48,948 bases of DNA from positions 1 to 48,948 of the forward strand of contig NW_022205269.1 in the NCBI RefSeq assembly GCF_008831285.2, written 5' to 3'. A program made the translations under genes and the position numbers. The notes under the pieces were generated by a model, which worked only from the letters and a program-made list of their open reading frames with translations, ran no database searches and was not told the DNA's origin. Below are positions 44,765 to 48,948 of the stretch, piece by piece (within the stretch, counting starts at the first letter, position 1; each line of letters begins with the position of its first letter). The stretch comes from Nymphaea colorata. Its lineage: Eukaryota; Streptophyta; Magnoliopsida; Nymphaeales; Nymphaeaceae.

Positions 44765-46700
44765 AGATTAAATTTTAAGGACCTGAAGGAGCTTCTTGCA
44801 ACAGCCAGCCAAATGAGAAAACCCAGGAAAAATACGTAAAACTATCCAACGAGGCAAGCGTAGCCGACTACGAGAAAAATTACTTGAGATTTCGAGAGGA
44901 AGTCGACCCCAGAGATAAGATCATCATCCACCCATTTTCATTCACCATAAAAAACGTCTCAAGCACCATGTACTCCGGATAAAAATTCATTGAATCAAAT
45001 GAATGCAAACAGATACAAAGATAGCTCTTCCAGTACCTCTCATGCATGTGCGAGAATGTAGTGTCGATTAGCTTCAAATTACTCAATGAGGGAAAATTAA
45101 CAGATAGTGAGGCCAAGGATTTCGCATCGAAGAATATTCTCAGCAATGTGGTAGCCATCCTGACTGAAATAATCGGATTCGTAAAGATCATTGTGAGAAG
45201 ATAGGACGTATAAACGATTGCTTATAACCTCACCCACGAAATCGATGAAATATTAACTTAAGTATTAAAGAACTGGCCAGCTACTATCCCCAGGCCCCGC
45301 CTGCAGGAAACACAGCGAGGATGAGGAGTAATAGTGAATGTCAATAGGTCTTGGGATGAGTCGACGGATCTAATCTATAGCTTCGACATCAAAATCGACA
45401 AATACCTCAGATTAGAATCATGGGAAGTGGTGAGATTTAAATGACTACGAGGAATACACAGGCTTTATTATGCAAGTCATCAACGCTGCCATCTCTGTGA
45501 CGAGATAGAATGCGTCGAAAAGGCATAAGAAACAGTCTTCGATAAATTTGTGCAATTTAATGAAAGACTGTTCTGCACCAGCAGCCACAAGCATTACAAA
45601 CCCCTCATGAACAGTATCCTCAAGAAGAAAAACCCGATGCCAACGAAGACTCAATTTTGATCAAATATTACAAGAACGTCCTGGCGGGAGAAATTGAAGA
45701 TGAGGAATAAAACTGGGCCGTCCAGTCCTAGAAAACATAAGGGATTATTTTTCAATATTATCGGTCCTAAGAAAGATATTAAATAGCAAAGCAAGATGAA
45801 GAAGAAACTTTAAACTGAAGAATACTTCAGTTGATAAAATCAGAGTACGATGATGAGCTCCAGAAGATGAAAAAGGACTCAAAGTACGCCTTGGGGCAGA
45901 AGATACCAAGTTATGTCATACCCTTCACCAAAAACGACCTCAAAGAGAACAACTTCTTCGTCAATAGCTCTGCAGTATGCGGGTGATGACCAAATGGTCA
46001 GAAAATCTTTAGGAAATTTTCCAATAGTCAGAAACGATCATACTTCAAAGAGAATATTACTTCAAGAATACCAAAAACTAACTATTGCACCAAGCGAAGC
46101 CATCAAAAATAAGATTCATTAAAAATTAGCCGTTTAGTAAAAGTCGTAAAGGCGTAGTTCCAGAAACTGAAGGAAAAGATACACTGCTGAAGAGTTACTT
46201 CATGAGTCAAAGCTCAAATGAAAGCGTGAATTCTTTCCTCAAGAGATACACATAGGTCCGATGCATTGCCTCCCAAATCAATGCTTCCTTAATCTAATCG
46301 ATGAGAAAATATTTATGCATCCTCATTCATCACATCCTAAAAGCAGGCTCCAACATATCCACAGGGACTACGAGCAAGTAAAATATAAATCTAGTTGTTT
46401 TTAGAGTAAATGACTTCTGCGATCGAAATTCCAATGCAATTAAACAACTTTCATCAACGTCCTCAATACGCTATACCTACTGGATAAATCAAACTAGATG
46501 AAAACAAGTTCAAGCTCGTAAGGGTGAAGAATAAGTGGACCAAAAGGACAACAACATTCTTCTCAATTATATGTTCTTAGGGAAAGTTCAATGCTAGCTT
46601 CAACTCTCATTCAGGATATGAAATCCAAAGAGAAAAACTACTACAATTTCAGTCATTTGTTATGAGTTGACTCGCGGGAAATTTGGAGCCATAACTGAAT
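44765..46700 (+). CDS. Large protein of unknown function, frame-broken
   Basis: Open from about 44765 to an in-frame TGA near 45320, giving SVADYEKNYLRFREEVDPRD, SFTIKNVSSTMYSGEKFIES, LFQYLSCMCENVVSISFKLL and ILSNVVAILTEIIGFVKIIV. After the TGA the same frame continues with NVNRSWDESTDLIYSFDIKI and ESWEVVRFK. Later pieces in other frames include DYEEYTGFIMQVINAAISVT and VFDKFVQFNERLFCTSSHKH. It has the look of a helical cytosolic protein. No family recognised. It is probably continuous with the Cys-motif region that follows. Confidence 0.4.
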
Positions 46701-46739
46701 GTGCGATCATCGTCTCACAGCATGACCTGTGGTGAATAG

Positions 46740-47515
46740 CTACACATCCGGCATGTACTACAAGCCAAAGAAGTATGAACGGCTTTAGAAGGAGAATAAA
46801 TAGGAGAGCAATCCGATATAATTCCGAAAGACATACAAGAAAGATTCAAATTTATACGTCTGTGGAAATTGTAAGAAGTTCACCATCAATGATAATACCT
46901 AGCTCTTCTCGGCAAAGGCAAATGTGTGCAACATGTGCATCATGAAGACCAATAATCCATAAACTCTCATCAAAAATCAGCATATCAAGACCTATCTTTG
47001 CGACAATATCAACAATAAGAATCTGAAAGAAATAACTTAGTATTCTCAGATTGAGGAACAAATACATCATAACGATAAGTCCTTCAGGGAAAAAAAAAGC
47101 TTGATAAAGCTATTAAGGTGTGGTATCATGCGAGGAATTTCGGCTATTTTTAATCCAAATAAACAGTTTTATCTTAGCTAATTTCACAAATGTCGAAAAA
47201 TTCTCATCAGACTACTATGACTATTTCGATATCAAAGAGAAAAATAAAAGAGAAAGAAACTTGAGTAATTGCTTACTCCTGCGAGTAGTCTCACCTTCCG
47301 TCATTGCGCAACTCTTGGAGATTGACAAATAGCTGCTTTCCAAAATAGAAAAATTAATCACATAGTTTGAAAACTTTAGGATCGAGAAAAACATCGTGAA
47401 GGCTATCAAATTTAGGAGCTAGATTGTAGACCTCGGCAAGATAAGCTCAACTGTATATTTCAACATGTCTTGGAAGGCTCAAAGAGTAAGTCAAAGAAAG
47501 ATAATGCGCGGCTGA
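46740..47515 (+). CDS. Zinc-ribbon-like C-terminal region or separate protein, unknown
   Basis: One frame reads YYKPKKYERLEKENKEESNP, then LYVCGNCKKFTINDNTELFS and NVCNMCIMK, a CxxC...CxxC pair about 24 residues apart, typical of a zinc ribbon or RING half. The frame changes near 47120 and continues VSCEEFRLFLIQINSFILAN, LLLRVVSPSVIAQLLEIDKE and LLSKIEKLITEFENFRIEKN to TGA 47513. TAA/TAG-coded Glu fall in charged helix positions. Function unknown; likely the end of the preceding gene. Confidence 0.45.
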
Positions 47516-47519
47516 AAAG

Positions 47520-48420
47520 TACAGAAACATTGAATTCGGCAATCTCAAAGCAATAAACTTGAACAAGCTCGGCTCAACCGAGTCCCGATAAACTTTAAGG
47601 ACCTTAGCAACCTCGTTAGGCTCAACATCGAAGAAAACAACCTGAAATCCATCGACCTTTCCTCCATTCCTTCCTCACAGTCTCGACATCAGCAGTAACG
47701 CCTCACCCAAATCGACATTCACAAGAACATCTTCCTTCCTTTGGAATCGATCAACTGACACGATCATGCAGACATAATTGATCAGTTTGGACCTAGCAGA
47801 TACTGGCAGCATCGATTATCAGCAATACATGCTATGTAGCTGAACTATCAAGAATAATAGTAAGATGACTCAGCAGCATACCATCTCAACAGTGTGAACT
47901 TGTCCTTCAATGACTTCATAACGTCAGCTTTGCACAAATCAAGTTGACTTAATTATTCTCAACAATAATCGGATAAACTAAATGACCTGAGAGAGACGTG
48001 GAATTAGTGACCTCTTCCTTTTCTCCAACAACTTGTCCAGCATTGACCTCTCCAAGAATACCAATCTCATCAATCTCTCCTTATACAGCAATAAGCTAAC
48101 CGATATCGATCTCACTCCAACGTCAGCCTACCAGTCTCGCCCTATACAAGAACCAATGACACAAATCAACCTTACCAAAAACCAACAGCTTCCAACCTTA
48201 ACCTCTACGGAAACCTACTCACAGAGATCAACTTGCAGGAAAATACATAGCTGACCATCCTCAACCTTTACAATAACCAACTAACGGATATCGATTTATC
48301 GAAGAATCAACTCTTGGCCACCTTGATCTCAGCTACAACCGTCTCCAGACTATCAACTGGCTCGCAATCTGTCCTTACCACTCTGATCTCAGGAAAATTA
48401 GTTAATCTTCATTTAATCTG
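47520..48420 (+). CDS. LRR protein with short (~21-residue) repeats, frame-broken
   Basis: Repeats of the form L-x-L-x-x-N-x-L-T-x-I-D-L-S are visible in alternating frames: FKDLSNLVRLNIEENNLKSI, DLSKNTNLINLSLYSNKLTD, LNLYGNLLTEINLQENTELT, and ILNLYNNQLTDIDLSKNQLL. The short unit with IDLSKN resembles LRRs common in bacterial surface proteins and in some protists. No signal peptide or membrane segment can be assigned because the start is unclear. Four or more frame changes are needed. Confidence 0.5.
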
Positions 48421-48948
48421 ACCAAGAATCCAAATGGGCAGCATCACTGTAACAGCAATAAACTCACTACTGTAAGTTTCCTTTTCAATCCTTAATTGGC
48501 ATTTACGTCTATCGAGATGAGGAACCAGGCCAGTGAGAGATGCAACGTTGAGATAGTTTATAAGCCTGCAGATGAGGCAAAATGTAAGGAATTCACAAGG
48601 CAAATCTCAGCCATTGCTTATTATAAAAATTATAACTTTGTATTGAAGACTTGATCTTTCATCATTCATTATTGCTTACTTTTCTCCTTTTGTACTTATA
48701 TGAAAAGATACGAATTTTACTAAGATATTTTATTCATCGTTTTAATCAGCTCCGTCGATTTATGCAGCCAGCCCAATAATAGCTGTGATGGGAGATAATG
48801 GACCCATAAATTAGATGAAGCGAAATATAAAAGCTCGTGAAACAATTTTCGTCTATTCATATTACAAAAGATATGGTTTTACGCTTATAGTGGCTAAGAA
48901 CTGATTTTTTATTATGATTTTACTCAGATTAAGGATTAATTGGGAATA
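48421..48948. other. AT-rich sequence at the right edge, no gene seen
   Basis: No convincing coding frame and no telomere. The sequence continues beyond the window. A gene could start at the very edge but nothing supports one here. Confidence 0.4.

Noticed and set aside
2491-48420. Euplotes-type programmed +1 frameshifting
   Set aside because: The breaks go in both directions, are not followed by AAA-TAA or AAA-TAG contexts, and often coincide with homopolymer runs.

Overview
The window is the end of a ciliate macronuclear chromosome. It opens with about 85 bp of C4A2 telomere repeat, and the first gene starts only some 365 bp further in. No telomere is seen at the right edge, so the chromosome is longer than 48.9 kb and is not a gene-sized nanochromosome. 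Under the standard code nearly every gene is broken by TAA and TAG. If those two codons are read as sense and only TGA as stop, long conserved proteins appear. At many family-conserved positions the residue encoded by TAA or TAG should be glutamate: SHAQKF-MYB WTREEHQRF, carboxypeptidase FTENGP, arrestin GETVEG, TPR YPEAI, kinase-fold LHAEG, SANT RWSPEELEKFE. This points to the peritrich nuclear code (UAA and UAG = Glu, UGA = stop), so the source is probably a peritrich ciliate of the Vorticella/Carchesium/Zoothamnium kind. Introns are tiny (about 17-22 nt) and intergenic gaps are often only tens of bases.

Layout. 0.45-5.8 kb: TPR-like protein, V8-like serine protease, a short LRR gene, an arrestin-fold protein on the minus strand, and a kinase-fold protein without the catalytic Asp. 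5.9-14.6 kb: three copies (A, B, C) of an AAA-ATPase-like/PD-(D/E)XK protein. B is nearly intact, A has lost the nuclease residues, C is broken in several places. Between A and B lies a patchwork of fragments from the first gene and from the gene at 15.4 kb. 15.4-22.0 kb: a long Lys/Ser/Asn-rich coding region with many frame changes. 22.2-29.3 kb: a SANT-domain protein, a coiled-coil protein, a SHAQKF MYB factor, an EF-hand protein, and a YdjC/ChbG-type sugar deacetylase divergent from the EF-hand gene. 29.5-36.9 kb: Ser-rich and coiled-coil proteins, a possible tethering-complex subunit, and two tandem RING/ZZ-finger proteins. 36.9-44.2 kb: a minus-strand region coding for LRRs and a CEVQL-motif (RelA/SpoT-like) zinc-finger protein, ADA2, and a secreted serine carboxypeptidase. 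44.7-48.4 kb: an unknown Cys-motif protein and an LRR protein.

Frame quality is uneven. Six genes in the first 12 kb read cleanly for 0.9-2.2 kb, while most genes to the right need one or more 1-nt corrections, often at homopolymer runs. This looks more like base-calling error than wholesale gene decay, but copy C and the patchwork segment do look truly degenerate. Coordinates of frame-broken genes are outer limits. No tRNA, rRNA or CRISPR array was recognised. All family names come from motif reading alone, not from database searches.
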